Origin: Thalassobacillus_A hwangdonensis
GTDB lineage: Bacteria > Bacillota > Bacilli > Bacillales > Halobacillaceae
Reading direction: 5' to 3'
Length of the DNA stretch: 64,000 nucleotides
Assembly: GCF_042675915.1 (NCBI RefSeq)
Contig: NZ_JBHTKL010000006.1
Location: 372,001 to 436,000, forward strand
In this document: one piece after another, positions 1 through 8,681 of the stretch
How positions within the stretch are numbered: position 1 is the stretch's first letter
Layout of the letters: each line of letters begins with the position of its first letter
Notes under the pieces: generated by a model
The model's input: the letters and a program-made list of their open reading frames with translations, nothing else
Database searches by the model: none
Told to the model about the DNA's origin: nothing
Translations under genes and position numbers: made by a program

Positions 1-1775
1 GCTATCGCTAAAAGGAATACGACCGACACATGCTCCGTTCCCCATTCCAACGGTTCATCCAGCACCGCCATCGCCACGGTCGACCTGTGAACTTCCTCCG
101 TTGGGGCATGGGGAATCGCTATTCCTCCTCCCATCGATGTCGCTGAGGACCGCTCCCTTGCCAGTGCACTATGAGGAAACTTCGAGGTGACCCTCCCCAT
201 CTCCATCAGGCCATTGGCAAGCATTTCGACGACCTTGAACCGATGCGTTTCGCGGACATTGAGGTAGATGAATTCTTCATCCAATAACCGGACTAAGTCT
301 TCCATTCCCTGATCCGAACGGCTTTCCTTTTCAATCGTCTGCAAAAAATCATCCAAGCGCTTTTTGTCCTGTGCTTCAAGGAGAGGTGAAACCACCAAGG
401 TTGGCAGTTCGATGTCCTCGAGCGGCTTCGTGGATATGATCAAGTCGACCGGCTGCTGCTTCAGCTTCTCTTGCACCTGCCATTCGCCCACACTCCCGAT
501 CATGTCAAAACCCGTGTACGTTTGCTCGAGCTTTGCCTGAAGGAGGTGCGACATCCCGACGCCGAGGTCGCACACGATCAGCACTTTCTTTCGTGCATTT
601 CGTTTTTGCTGCAACCGCTCAACCGCCGCCTGGAAGTGGAGTACAAGATAAGCCGCTTCTTCTTCAGGGAAGGCGAGCCCGTGCTTTTCCCCCAATTCTT
701 CTAAGGCAAGCATCACCATACTGAACATGTAAGGATACTTTTTCTTTATCTCATTAAGGAGTGGATTCTGTATTGTAAAACCGAATTGTACTCGGCTGAT
801 AGTAGGTTCCATATGGGTAAGCAGTCCGTCTGACAGCGTTTGATCGGTGGTAAAGTCCGCAAGCGTCAGGTTCTCCATTTTTGCAATCAGCTGACTAACG
901 ATTTTCGTTACTTCCGCTTCCTGAGTGGAAGGAACTCCTTTGCTGCTTACAAGATGCAAAGCAAAATAAACGCGCTCATTTTCAGGGAACGACATCTGCA
1001 TTGCATGCTCGAGACGATTGATGAACCAAGTAGCAATTCCGTACTCTTCCTTATCGATTACAGATGCCTTTTCAGATCCCTTCAACTCGATCGGAGCATG
1101 CTGGGCCGTGCGTTTGATCATGACAAGTGCATGAATCAACAGGCTTTGGTAGTCGCCTTCATTTTTTAAAACAGAAAAATGATGCTGCATATCTTTCAGG
1201 AAATCGCTGACTAATTTCACCTCATAAGCCGGAAATAAGTCCAGAATATCCTTATTGTTCCCCGGGCGAGATGCGGTCAGTTCAGGGAGCCGAGCTAACG
1301 CATTTCGTTTCTGCAGCTCTCCGCCCTGGACGACATGCCCAAGCCGCTGCTTGGAAATCAACTGCAAATCAAACCGCTCCAGCCAGCGGTCAATCACTGC
1401 CAAGTCACTTTTGATGATGGCCTTATTTACATAGTAGGTATCCGCCAGTTGTGCCAGCGTAACCGCCTGTTCATTCACCAGCAGATGATACGTGATTTCA
1501 AGCAGACGATCATCCTCCGACTTCTTTTCTGACTGGTACAACCGGTCAAATAGCTGGGACTTCTCGTCCTGACTGATGGAAATCCGCACACCAAGTCCAG
1601 GCTTACGATCCACCAATGCTCCTTGATAGTCAGCCAAAAAAGACTCCACTGCTTTCAAGTCATTCCGAACTGTTTTCTCGGAACAATCAAGGTCTGCCGC
1701 CAAGTCTTTCACTTGTTTATATGTATTTGAATCAAGGGCTAAAATCCGTATTAACTCTTTCTGTCTTTCGTTCAT
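1..1775 (-). CDS. PRD-domain transcription regulator with PTS EIIB and EIIA domains (BglG/MtlR type), 3' end cut by window edge
   Basis: The minus frame is open from ATG at 1775 to the window edge (591 codons read), so the C-terminus is missing. Domains in order: N-terminal helix-turn-helix (about residues 5-60), a second HTH/Mga-like part to about 170, PRD1 with His215 and His274, PRD2 with His321 and His380, a GatB-like EIIB domain with Cys402 in VCDLGVGMSH, and a mannitol/fructose-type EIIA domain with the phospho-acceptor His556 in IAIPHA. Known family members are DNA-binding activators of sugar PTS operons, controlled by phosphorylation of the PRD histidines by HPr and by a PTS EIIB. The sugar cannot be told from the sequence, and the target operon is probably beyond the left edge. 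MtlR and LicR/FrvR-type regulators share this architecture. Confidence 0.9.
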   Translation of the reverse strand, partial: MNERQKELIRILALDSNTYKQVKDLAADLDCSEKTVRNDLKAVESFLADYQGALVDRKPGLGVRISISQDEKSQLFDRLYQSEKKSEDDRLLEITYHLLVNEQAVTLAQLADTYYVNKAIIKSDLAVIDRWLERFDLQLISKQRLGHVVQGGELQKRNALARLPELTASRPGNNKDILDLFPAYEVKLVSDFLKDMQHHFSVLKNEGDYQSLLIHALVMIKRTAQHAPIELKGSEKASVIDKEEYGIATWFINRLEHAMQMSFPENERVYFALHLVSSKGVPSTQEAEVTKIVSQLIAKMENLTLADFTTDQTLSDGLLTHMEPTISRVQFGFTIQNPLLNEIKKKYPYMFSMVMLALEELGEKHGLAFPEEEAAYLVLHFQAAVERLQQKRNARKKVLIVCDLGVGMSHLLQAKLEQTYTGFDMIGSVGEWQVQEKLKQQPVDLIISTKPLEDIELPTLVVSPLLEAQDKKRLDDFLQTIEKESRSDQGMEDLVRLLDEEFIYLNVRETHRFKVVEMLANGLMEMGRVTSKFPHSALARERSSATSMGGGIAIPHAPTEEVHRSTVAMAVLDEPLEWGTEHVSVVFLLAI

Positions 1776-1808
1776 GCTGACCACCTGCAGTTCTTTTGTA
1801 TCACCCTC

Positions 1809-1837
1809 ATTCTACCTGATAGGTACTGCAGCGACAA
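1809..1837 (-). promoter_or_regulatory. Sigma-A promoter of the PRD regulator
   Basis: On the minus strand -35 TTGTCG (1832-1837), 17 nt spacer, -10 TAGAAT (1809-1814), about 30 nt before the start codon. The spacer contains the perfect inverted repeat TACCT-GAT-AGGTA (1813-1825), which could be an operator. Confidence 0.6.
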
Positions 1838-1854
1838 ACTGTTGGTTTAGATTC

Positions 1855-1870
1855 TACCAACCGTTTGGTA
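1855..1870. promoter_or_regulatory. Palindrome TACCAA-N4-TTGGTA upstream of the acetyltransferase
   Basis: A perfect 6-bp inverted repeat with a 4-nt centre, 35 nt before the ribosome binding site. It has the look of a TetR- or similar-type operator, but no such regulator gene is adjacent. No clear sigma-A promoter could be matched to it. Confidence 0.35.
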
Positions 1871-1909
1871 AAATATTCATAATACTTAATTGATGGCAGG
1901 TGGATGTAT

Positions 1910-2458
1910 ATGGGAAAGTTTTTTCCTGAATTAGAGACGAACCGATTAACATTAAGAGATATTATTGGTGATGATGCAGATTTCATTTATAAGCACTTCA
2001 GCAATGAAAAAGTGTGTGAATACCTTTATGATGAAGAAATTTACACAAAGAAGGAAGAAGCTATAGAACTCATCGAGTCGTATATAAACTCGGAAGAAAA
2101 AGGATATAACAGATGGGTGTTAGTGGAGAAAAGCAGCCAGGAACCGATTGGTACTTGCGGATATTTCCTATGGGATAAAGTTAACAATATCGCGGAAATC
2201 GGCTATGATCTGTGGCACGAGTTTTGGGGATTGGGATATATGAAAGAGGCTTTAACTGCAGCCATCGAGTCCGGCTTTACTAATATGAACCTTAATCGAA
2301 TCAATGCGCATGTTGCCTTGGAGAACGAAAAATCTGCAAACACGCTGGAAAGTCTGGAGTTTAAACGAGAAGGCATCTATCGAGACAAGCATTTGTTCAG
2401 AGGAAAATACTATGACCACTATTCGTATTCTCTATTAAAGAAAGATTGGTATGAATAA
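1910..2458 (+). CDS. GNAT family N-acetyltransferase (RimJ/RimL-like)
   Basis: About 182 aa. The N-terminus LETNRLTLRDI is the signature of the Acetyltransf_3 (RimJ/RimL) branch; the acetyl-CoA region is around residues 90-140 with EIGYDLWHEFWGLGYMKEAL and the C-terminal NxxSANTLESLEFKREG motif. Members acetylate N-terminal or small-molecule amines; the substrate here is not predictable. ATG 1904 lies directly on the AGGTGG (1898-1903), so the in-frame ATG at 1910 with 6-nt spacing was chosen. The stop codon overlaps the next start, which suggests coupled translation with a small membrane protein. Confidence 0.85.
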   Translation: MGKFFPELETNRLTLRDIIGDDADFIYKHFSNEKVCEYLYDEEIYTKKEEAIELIESYINSEEKGYNRWVLVEKSSQEPIGTCGYFLWDKVNNIAEIGYDLWHEFWGLGYMKEALTAAIESGFTNMNLNRINAHVALENEKSANTLESLEFKREGIYRDKHLFRGKYYDHYSYSLLKKDWYE

Positions 2459-2633
2459 AAACGTAGTTACCTTTTTCGATATTCTATATATTCTAATTGG
2501 TACAATAGCACTTATTGTAGCAGTATCAAACTCTGGTTGGACTTCACCACTTTCCATTTTACTTATAATTGCACTACTTTTCGGAGTAGGCGTTTACTTT
2601 TGGAATCAATCAAAAGAAGGAGATGATTACTAA
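2451..2633 (+). CDS. Small two-helix membrane protein
   Basis: 60 aa with two hydrophobic segments (about residues 8-26 and 33-51) and a polar, acidic end. ATG overlaps the acetyltransferase stop by 8 nt, so it is probably translated by coupling. I do not recognise a family. A hairpin follows directly. Confidence 0.65.
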   Translation: MNKNVVTFFDILYILIGTIALIVAVSNSGWTSPLSILLIIALLFGVGVYFWNQSKEGDDY

Positions 2634-2660
2634 CTTTTAATTGAACTCCATCCCATTCAC

Positions 2661-2709
2661 AGATAAGTACCAGAACTCCACTTCGTTAAAGTGGGTCTGG
2701 CACTTATCT
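2661..2709. terminator. Long imperfect hairpin between convergent genes (terminator/repeat)
   Basis: AGATAAGT on the left pairs with ACTTATCT on the right, with CCAGA/TCTGG and CCACTT/AAGTGG inside around a short loop. It lies between the small membrane protein and the convergent DUF2200 gene. There is no long T-run. The arms contain the GTGCCAGA-type phrase shared with hairpins at 8068 and 9674. Confidence 0.5.
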
Positions 2710-2712
2710 TAA

Positions 2713-3063
2713 TTATTTCCGCAAAATTTTCTCCATCGACTTACCTCTTGCCAACTCATCAATCAGTTTATCCAAATAGCGGATTTCCTGCATAAGCGGA
2801 TCCTCGATATCTTCCACGCGCACTCCACAGATTACACCTTTGATCAATTCGCGCGAAGGATTCATTTGAGGAGCTTCTGCGAAGAAGGTTTCAAAGTCTG
2901 TCTTCTTATCCAGGACTGCTTCCAACTCTTCCTGGCTATATCCCGTCAACCAACGGATAATTTCATCGACTTCCGCTTTCGTGCGACCTTTTTTCTCCGC
3001 CTTCGTCACGTAATGAGGATAGACACTCGCGAAACTCATCGAATATATCTTGTGCTTAGCCAT
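2713..3063 (-). CDS. DUF2200 family protein
   Basis: 116 aa, matching in full the DUF2200 family: N-terminal [32 protein letters not shown] split by short breaks, then WLTGYS and a C-terminal half with [15 protein letters not shown]. The family is small, soluble and without a proven function. RBS AGGGAG precedes ATG 3063, and a sigma-A promoter lies 30 nt upstream, so it is a single-gene unit. Confidence 0.85.
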   Translation of the reverse strand: MAKHKIYSMSFASVYPHYVTKAEKKGRTKAEVDEIIRWLTGYSQEELEAVLDKKTDFETFFAEAPQMNPSRELIKGVICGVRVEDIEDPLMQEIRYLDKLIDELARGKSMEKILRK

Positions 3064-3092
3064 GGTACCGTCTCCCTTGTATGGTTTTCTTT

Positions 3093-3121
3093 ATTATAAT
3101 AGGAAAATCCGCCGGGTACAA
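3093..3121 (-). promoter_or_regulatory. Sigma-A promoter of the DUF2200 gene
   Basis: On the minus strand -35 TTGTAC (3116-3121), 17 nt, -10 TATAAT (3093-3098), a near-consensus promoter 30 nt from the start codon. Confidence 0.75.
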
Positions 3122-3310
3122 AAAAACCCTATCTACTATAATCGTTACTTAGCAGTGAAAAAGTGTCATCGAATTTAAAAATATTTTTCAACAAAAATGA
3201 ATAGGAAGAGAGCGAACAACATCAAAGACTGACAGCATAGTAATCTCATTTCTAAAGTTACGAAACATTTCTATGATTATTTCGTATAGATTTGATAAGG
3301 GAGGGTAAGT

Positions 3311-3784
3311 ATGAAGAAATTAATCTTTATGGTTATTTCAATTTCCGTAATTTTCACTGGGTGTGTAGGGGATGATGTGGCTTTACATAAGTTTGATAAC
3401 GAAAATTTACTGAATCAATTAGAAAATGAATCTTTTCAACCTAAGCTGCCTACAAAGTTACCTTTCAAAGCTTCCCATGCGCAATTCACTCGTCCACCGA
3501 ATCAAACAAACCTTATTTCGATAGATATCTTTAGTGACGATGAAAAATCCGATCACCTCTCTATGATGGTTGTGAAGGGTGATATGGAATCTGTGTCTCA
3601 GTCTGGGTTTGAACAAGTTGAGATAGGAAATATTCAAGGTTACTACGTGAAAAACCAAGCAGGAGCGATGCTTTTATATTGGACAGACAATAGCATCGAC
3701 TATCAAATGACTTATTTCTCCCCACAATCCGAATCAGAAGTTACTAAAGAAGAATTAATTGAGACGGCCGAGTCCTTTAAGTAG
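3311..3784 (+). CDS. Putative lipoprotein
   Basis: 157 aa with a lipoprotein signal peptide: MKK, hydrophobic core, lipobox FTGC with Cys at about residue 17. The mature part has no motif that I recognise; its layout (a value-prediction-like domain with PTKLPFKASHAQ and ending in ELIETAESFK) recalls DUF4367-type anti-sigma or sporulation lipoprotein domains, but this is only a resemblance. A good RBS (GGGAGGG, 3299-3305) supports ATG 3311. It is followed 25 nt later by the Cdd1-like gene on the same strand. Confidence 0.75.
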   Translation: MKKLIFMVISISVIFTGCVGDDVALHKFDNENLLNQLENESFQPKLPTKLPFKASHAQFTRPPNQTNLISIDIFSDDEKSDHLSMMVVKGDMESVSQSGFEQVEIGNIQGYYVKNQAGAMLLYWTDNSIDYQMTYFSPQSESEVTKEELIETAESFK

Positions 3785-3809
3785 TTAAGTGTAGAATGGA
3801 GGTTAAATC

Positions 3810-4274
3810 TTGAGTGTAAAAAGACCAAAGCTACCTCTTTCCCACGAGGAGAAACAAATACTTAGGAAAAATAAAATTAAGCTAGGTGATGTCCACAATT
3901 TGAAGGCAAAAGCTATCAGAGATTTGTTGGGTGTATCAATGGATCGGGCAAACACCTTGGTGGGCTTAGCTCAGTTCCAACAAGTCCCTTCCATTGGTCA
4001 CGAATTAGCTTCGAAGTTAGTCAGCCTCGGATATTATGATTTCCAGCAAATTAAAACAGAAAACTGGGCAGAGGTATTCCATGACTTGGAAATGAAACTA
4101 GGGTGTTGGACGGATCCATGTGTGGAAGACCAGATCATTTGCGTTATCAATTATGCAAATAATCCTGGTAGTGAAAAGCAATGGTTTGATTTTACAGCGG
4201 AAAGAAAATCATATAGGAAACAACATGGCTATCCAGCATCAAGACCAAAGGTAGCCTGGTATGAAAATGATTAA
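3810..4274 (+). CDS. Cdd1-like helix-hairpin-helix protein
   Basis: 154 aa starting at TTG 3810, 7 nt after GGAGG. It matches the 'pathogenicity locus' Cdd1 family: an N-terminal basic segment, then helix-hairpin-helix-like DNA-binding repeats (about residues 20-85, including QVPSIGHELASKLVSLGY), and a cysteine-containing C-terminal part (GCWTDPCVEDQ, then RKQHGYPASRP). The family is widespread as single genes; a DNA-binding role is inferred from the HhH motif only. A strong bidirectional terminator follows. Confidence 0.8.
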   Translation: MSVKRPKLPLSHEEKQILRKNKIKLGDVHNLKAKAIRDLLGVSMDRANTLVGLAQFQQVPSIGHELASKLVSLGYYDFQQIKTENWAEVFHDLEMKLGCWTDPCVEDQIICVINYANNPGSEKQWFDFTAERKSYRKQHGYPASRPKVAWYEND

Positions 4275-4306
4275 AAGACCTTCAAAAGCCATTTTTGAAG
4301 GTCTTT
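4274..4306. terminator. Bidirectional intrinsic terminator
   Basis: A 14-bp perfect stem AAAGACCTTCAAAA / TTTTGAAGGTCTTT with 5-nt loop between two convergent genes (Cdd1-like and DinB). Confidence 0.85.
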
Positions 4307-4319
4307 GATAGTAATATAG

Positions 4320-4796
4320 TTATTCAAATAATCCTCTATCAATCAGGTTTGCCGTAACCGGCTGACGTCCTATTTCACGTGACCATATAGATAGTTGACC
4401 GATATGATGGATTTCGTGTGCGATCACATGTCGCATGACTTCCCCGTACCTATAAGTGAACGTCTTCCCATTAGAACCAACCTCTGTCAGCTGCAGATTT
4501 TCCATTTCATCCGACCAGGATGTTATAAATGATTCTACTTCTTTATGATATTGCTCGGAGAGTTCTCGCACCTTCGATAAGCTTGCATAGGAATCAAACG
4601 GGGGTTCTTCAGGTTCCGGGTCTCCCTGTAAACCACAGATCCAACTGTATTCAACATCGACAATGTGAAAAAGGGTATATAGGATGCTGCCAATCCCGCC
4701 TACCCGTTCTTTTAGTAATTCTTCCTCCGGGACGGATTCACACCATGTAAACCAATCCTCCCGAACCTGCCAATTGTATTCAAACAGTTTCTGCAT
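4320..4796 (-). CDS. DinB/YfiT family metal-dependent protein
   Basis: 158 aa four-helix bundle protein. The metal triad is visible: His44 (TLFHIVDVEY) and His127/His131 in HVIAHEIHHIGQ, the typical DinB pattern. Known members include YfiT-like putative hydrolases and thiol (bacillithiol/mycothiol) transferases acting in detoxification; which one applies is not readable here. It is isolated, bounded by a terminator downstream. Confidence 0.85.
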   Translation of the reverse strand: MQKLFEYNWQVREDWFTWCESVPEEELLKERVGGIGSILYTLFHIVDVEYSWICGLQGDPEPEEPPFDSYASLSKVRELSEQYHKEVESFITSWSDEMENLQLTEVGSNGKTFTYRYGEVMRHVIAHEIHHIGQLSIWSREIGRQPVTANLIDRGLFE

Positions 4797-4847
4797 ACCG
4801 TCTCACTCCAGATTTAGTTTTGCCTAAGGACGCTTCCCGCAAATCTA

Positions 4848-5891
4848 TTAATCAACAAAAATCACTTTCTTTTCTTCACTACTTTTAAACGCAGCCTCAA
4901 TAATTTTAATCACGGACAAACCTTCCTCTGCTGTAACAGGGACACGTTTCCCATCCAGGATGCTTTCAGCAATTTCCTTATAATAGGTTGCATAAGTGCC
5001 AGGTAACATTTCAATAGACTCCCGCTTCATTTCTTCCCCATCTACGGTATGGAGTTCTCCATACAATTGCGGATCATCGACTCCCCTCGTATCTTCTGTC
5101 GGCTTCTTTCCAGCTTTAAGTGAGGCTTCCTGGCCATCCTGACCATACTTAAAAAAACTTCCTTTCGTCCCATGAACTTGAAAACGTGGTCCGCTCACTG
5201 GAACAATCGAACCGGAATGTAAAATGACCCGCAACTTTTCGTATCCCAATGTGATATGGAAATAATCATCCGTCTCAGCATGCTGTCTTTGAGCAACTAC
5301 ATCGGCTGATACAGATTTCGGCCACCCAAAAAGATGTAAAGCCTGGTCAATAAGGTGAGAACCTAAATCATACAATACTCCAGAGCCAGGACCTTCCCGC
5401 TCTCTCCAACGATCCCGTACGTTCGGTCGGTATCGATCAAAATGAACCTGATATGTACTGACCTCACCAAGCACACCATCGTTTATTAGCTTTTTCACAG
5501 TTAAAAAGTCATTATCCCATCTTCTATTATGATAGACGCTTAAAAGCAGTTGTTTTTCTGAGGCAATTTCAATTAGTTCCTCTGCCTCGCGACTTTCCAC
5601 AACCATCGGCTTTTCCAAGATAACATGCTTACCAGCCATCAGGCATTGCTTTGCCATTTCATAGTGCATGCCACTTGGTGTTGTAATCACGATTAAATCA
5701 ATCGTCGTATCTTCAAGCACCTCTTCCAAGTTGCCTACTACAACTACATTTCCTAAGTCCTTTTGAACCTTTTGCACATTTGAACTAACAACTTTTGCTA
5801 TCTCATATTCCTCTAACCCACTAATATATGGTGCATGGAATATAGCCCCTGAAAAGCCATACCCAACTAGTCCAACTTTAATTTTTCTCAA
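4848..5891 (-). CDS. iolW: Gfo/Idh/MocA oxidoreductase, scyllo-inositol 2-dehydrogenase (NADP+)-like
   Basis: About 347 aa. Rossmann motif GLVGYGFSG (7-15), the EKP motif with Lys94, and catalytic region DLGSHLIDQ with Asp175 and His179. From memory the sequence follows B. subtilis IolW (YvaA) almost end to end, including SVYHNRRWDNDFLTVKKLI and the TYYKEIAESI end. IolW reduces scyllo-inosose with NADPH. I chose TTG 5891, 7 nt after GGTGAGGGG; the GTG at 5904-5906 lies within that Shine-Dalgarno. It is a single gene and no inositol operon is nearby, so the physiological substrate could differ. Confidence 0.82.
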   Translation of the reverse strand: MRKIKVGLVGYGFSGAIFHAPYISGLEEYEIAKVVSSNVQKVQKDLGNVVVVGNLEEVLEDTTIDLIVITTPSGMHYEMAKQCLMAGKHVILEKPMVVESREAEELIEIASEKQLLLSVYHNRRWDNDFLTVKKLINDGVLGEVSTYQVHFDRYRPNVRDRWREREGPGSGVLYDLGSHLIDQALHLFGWPKSVSADVVAQRQHAETDDYFHITLGYEKLRVILHSGSIVPVSGPRFQVHGTKGSFFKYGQDGQEASLKAGKKPTEDTRGVDDPQLYGELHTVDGEEMKRESIEMLPGTYATYYKEIAESILDGKRVPVTAEEGLSVIKIIEAAFKSSEEKKVIFVD

Positions 5892-5987
5892 AAGATTTCC
5901 CCTCACCTTTCTTATCTAGATGTATGAGTTTTCCCTTTATATATGTTTGTATTCTTTATAGGTGGCAAAATCCCTTCTTTCACATAT

Positions 5988-6016
5988 GGAAGCGTCAGAA
6001 CCGTCCCGTTGCTTCC
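5988..6016. repeat. Short palindromic repeat (GGAAGC...GCTTCC)
   Basis: GGAAGC (5988-5993) pairs with GCTTCC (6011-6016) around CAGAACCGTCCCG. The same phrase occurs often between genes in Bacillaceae genomes as I remember them. No T-run follows on either strand, so it may be a repeat rather than a terminator. Confidence 0.45.
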
Positions 6017-6019
6017 GAA

Positions 6020-6385
6020 TCATTTTGCGAGTTTATCCCATAGTTCATAAAAGTAATAGATTTCTTGGATGATCCCTTTATCATCCTTAACCTCTATGCC
6101 ACCTTTAATTCGAGAGAGAATGCCTGTAATCTCAATAACGTATTCTTTTTCGAGACTGAATTGGATACGCCTTACGATTTTTGTCCAGGCTTTTTCCGAA
6201 TACGTGATGTGTTCTTTCGCATGATCCCATTCCTCTTCCTTTACATCACTTTCAATCTGAGTAATAGCTTCAAGTAAGCGATCATCATTTCCTAAAGGTT
6301 TTTTCAGAACATATCCACTGTTCATCACTAAAATAAAGAGGATTATCGTTAAAATGGGAACAAGGTACAATATGATTTTTTTCAA
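6020..6385 (-). CDS. DUF4363 family membrane-anchored protein
   Basis: About 121 aa: one N-terminal transmembrane helix (about 4-23), then a soluble helical domain. DUF4363 proteins are normally encoded right after a DUF421/YetF protein, as here. The open frame extends upstream into the yetF-like gene, but the likely start is TTG 6385, 5 nt after GAGGTGG and 13 nt after the upstream stop. The function is unknown; the pairing suggests it partners with the membrane protein. Confidence 0.75.
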   Translation of the reverse strand: MKKIILYLVPILTIILFILVMNSGYVLKKPLGNDDRLLEAITQIESDVKEEEWDHAKEHITYSEKAWTKIVRRIQFSLEKEYVIEITGILSRIKGGIEVKDDKGIIQEIYYFYELWDKLAK

Positions 6386-6398
6386 CTGGACCACCTCA

Positions 6399-7130
6399 TT
6401 AATAGGGACCTTCGTAATCGCCCATATCTGCTTCATCCCCTAAATTGTCTTTGTATTTATCTACATACAGTTGTTCATTAGGTAGAATCAATGCAAAAGA
6501 TACCTCTTTCACATCCCCTATTCCATGAGTCTGCAGCTGCTGATTCAACCACTCCATATCTTTATTTCTTTGGCTCAAATTCTGCTCTATGACAATCCCA
6601 TCCTGAATGACTTCCGTTGATAATCTACTAGGTGTACTTGGAATGTGCAGGTCTTTTGATGTTACTGGCAGGTACTCCGCTTTTTGTAAGACGGACAAAT
6701 TACCATTCACTTCAATGATGGCACACTCCACCTGAGTAATATCAAAAATCCCTCGATACCGTAAAAGCATCATTAGCTCGCCTAACTTAATTCTCATCTT
6801 CTTAAGATTATTTTCCAGGATTTTTCCGTTTTCAATAACCACCGTAGGTTCCCCATCTAATACCTTACCTAAGTATCGATTCTTTATCGTGATGAATTGA
6901 AGTAGAAAAGTTAAAAATGCATACCCAGATAGACCAACCCAGTGTGCCCAAGCCTTGGAAGACAGATCGGTAGCTAGCGTTGCTGCAATTGACCCAATCG
7001 TAATACCGTTAATATAATCAAAAAATGTTAATTGCCCAACCTCCTGTTTGCCAAGAAGTCGGGTGAATATTAAGAGAGTAAAAAAAGATATGATAACCCT
7101 GACAATGACTACGAGTGCCTCATTGTACAT
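6399..7130 (-). CDS. DUF421 (YetF/YcaP) family membrane protein
   Basis: 243 aa. Three transmembrane helices in the first 90 residues (with RLLGKQEVGQLTFFDYINGITIGSIAA split by the family's conserved polar residues) followed by the cytoplasmic DUF421 domain including GEPTVVIENGKI and the MRIKLGELMMLLRYRGI segment. Members are spore/vegetative membrane proteins with no established activity. It forms a two-gene unit with the downstream DUF4363 gene. Confidence 0.85.
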   Translation of the reverse strand: MYNEALVVIVRVIISFFTLLIFTRLLGKQEVGQLTFFDYINGITIGSIAATLATDLSSKAWAHWVGLSGYAFLTFLLQFITIKNRYLGKVLDGEPTVVIENGKILENNLKKMRIKLGELMMLLRYRGIFDITQVECAIIEVNGNLSVLQKAEYLPVTSKDLHIPSTPSRLSTEVIQDGIVIEQNLSQRNKDMEWLNQQLQTHGIGDVKEVSFALILPNEQLYVDKYKDNLGDEADMGDYEGPY

Positions 7131-7307
7131 AAAAACACCTCCACCTTCAGTTGCTCAGATATTCTTTAGGTTGCTCGGAGGATGGAAGATAATACATTTT
7201 TGAATACCAGTAGGCTGGGGGAACATCACTAAAGTGTCAGTTTTCGTGCATCCTATAATGGGAATGTAGCTTAATGATTACCTATTAAATAGCCAGGAGG
7301 AATGATC

Positions 7308-8060
7308 ATGAGTAAAGTTGGAATTGTTACCGGCGGCGGGAGTGGATTAGGACAATCCACTGCACTCCGTCTGGCAAAAGAGGGCGTCAACATTGTGATC
7401 GTAGACGTGGATGAAGAAGGCGGCAATGAAACGGTAGAAATACTGAAGGAAGCAGGAGTCGACGCTCTGTTCGTCAAGGCTGATGTTTCCAATGCTGAAG
7501 ATGTGAAAAATTACGTCGATCAAACCGTTGAGAAGTTCGGTACCATCGACTACTTCTTCAACAACGCCGGAATCTCCGGAAGCGGAAAATACTTTCTGGA
7601 AACGGACATTAGCGAAATCGAGAAAATCGTCGGCATCAACCTGCTTGGAGTCTTGTATGGAATCCGCTATGTCGCTGAAGTCATGGTGAAAAATGGCGGA
7701 GGATCGATCGTGAATACAGCATCCAGTGCCGGAGTGATCGGCCAGGACACCGTCGTCACCTACTCTGCGACGAAACACGGAATTGTCGGACTTACCAAAA
7801 GCCTAGTTGCTGAATATGCCAAAGACGGCCTACGCATCAACTCCGTCGCACCAGGTCCAACCGAAACACCAATGGTCAAATCCTATTTCGAAGCAAACCC
7901 GAAAATGAAAGAAAGCGCCGAATCCGGAATCCCACAAAAACGCCTGGGTACACCGGAAGAAGTCGCCGAGCTAGTCACTTTCCTTCTGACAGGGAAAGCT
8001 GAGTATATCAATGGTGAAGTTATCCGGATTGATGGCGGCTTTACGAATACGAAGTTTTAA
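7308..8060 (+). CDS. Short-chain dehydrogenase/reductase (classical SDR)
   Basis: 250 aa. Cofactor motif TGGGSGLG (8-15), acidic Asp33-35 after beta-2 which favours NAD, NNAG (85-88), catalytic Asn111, Ser139/140, Tyr152 and Lys156 (YSATK), and the C-terminal NGEVIRIDGG. The substrate is not predictable; cyclohexanol/glucose/3-oxoacyl-type SDRs share this pattern. ATG 7308 is 8 nt from AGGAGG; the ATG at 7302 is too close. A TATAAT lies at 7254-7259 but without a good -35. Base composition is richer in C and G than the accessory genes around it. Confidence 0.88.
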   Translation: MSKVGIVTGGGSGLGQSTALRLAKEGVNIVIVDVDEEGGNETVEILKEAGVDALFVKADVSNAEDVKNYVDQTVEKFGTIDYFFNNAGISGSGKYFLETDISEIEKIVGINLLGVLYGIRYVAEVMVKNGGGSIVNTASSAGVIGQDTVVTYSATKHGIVGLTKSLVAEYAKDGLRINSVAPGPTETPMVKSYFEANPKMKESAESGIPQKRLGTPEEVAELVTFLLTGKAEYINGEVIRIDGGFTNTKF

Positions 8061-8067
8061 ATAATAA

Positions 8068-8110
8068 ACAAGTGCCTGTCCTCTTTTGGTAGAGGACAGG
8101 CACTTGTTTT
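8068..8110 (+). terminator. Intrinsic terminator, GTGCCTG-type hairpin
   Basis: A perfect 17-bp stem (8068-8084 with 8091-8107) and 6-nt loop, ended by TTTT. It terminates the SDR gene. The stem carries the AGTGCCTGTCC phrase found in related hairpins elsewhere in the window. Confidence 0.85.
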
Positions 8111-8462
8111 GGTTGAAACACATAATAACGGAGATTTATTTGGTCTATTTCTTATACACATAATGATGATTATGTATAATGAGCCATATAACATTCTTCC
8201 TTTTTCTATTGAATAGTAGTGTTGTACTATGCAGCAAATAAATTTGTTATTTTTCCCTTTTACTTACAACGGATTAATAACTACAATAGAAACAAATAAG
8301 GGGACTTAATTATGAAATGTTTAATGGCAAATAAACTAAAATTCCATTTATAACCTATATCATGGTATAATAGCAAACTTAGGTTAAATACGATTTTTCT
8401 CACTATAGAACGGATGCCAAGAAAAGCCTCCGCCTAGAGATGAAATTTGGAGGTGTAAGAGT
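8111..8462. other. AT-rich intergenic stretch with one extended -10 promoter
   Basis: No credible gene. TGGTATAAT at 8363-8371 is an extended -10 element pointing right, with only a weak -35 (TTCCAT, 18 nt upstream). It is about 90 nt before the zinc-ribbon gene and is its probable promoter. Nothing else convincing was seen. Confidence 0.45.
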
Positions 8463-8672
8463 ATGAATAAACGATGGACAATCAGTAAAATTAATGAGTT
8501 TGTTGAAAAGAATTCAGATAGTACTTTATTATCTACAGAATTCAACGGTTTCTCTCAAAAGTTATTTTTCAAGTGTTCATGTGGCAATAATTTTGATAAA
8601 ACGTTTACAAAGTTTAAAAATAACAACCAACGTAAATGTGATGTATGCCAACCACCCAAAACGTCACGTTAA
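8463..8672 (+). CDS. Small treble-clef/zinc-ribbon protein
   Basis: 69 aa with Cys38-x-Cys40 and Cys59-x2-Cys62 and a basic tail, a CxC...CxxC zinc-binding layout. The N-terminus (KRWTISKINEFVEKNSD) resembles the repeat unit found next to phage and homing-endonuclease domains, which recognises DNA. Here it stands alone. RBS GGAGGTG is 8 nt from ATG 8463. A mobile-element origin is possible given the AT-rich surroundings. No partner nuclease is present. Confidence 0.6.
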   Translation: MNKRWTISKINEFVEKNSDSTLLSTEFNGFSQKLFFKCSCGNNFDKTFTKFKNNNQRKCDVCQPPKTSR

Positions 8673-8681
8673 TAGAGTTCA

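Noticed and set aside
8312..8353. 13-aa leader peptide ORF with GGGGA upstream
   Set aside because: It lies upstream of the recognised -10 of the next gene, so it would not be on that transcript; there is no attenuator structure.
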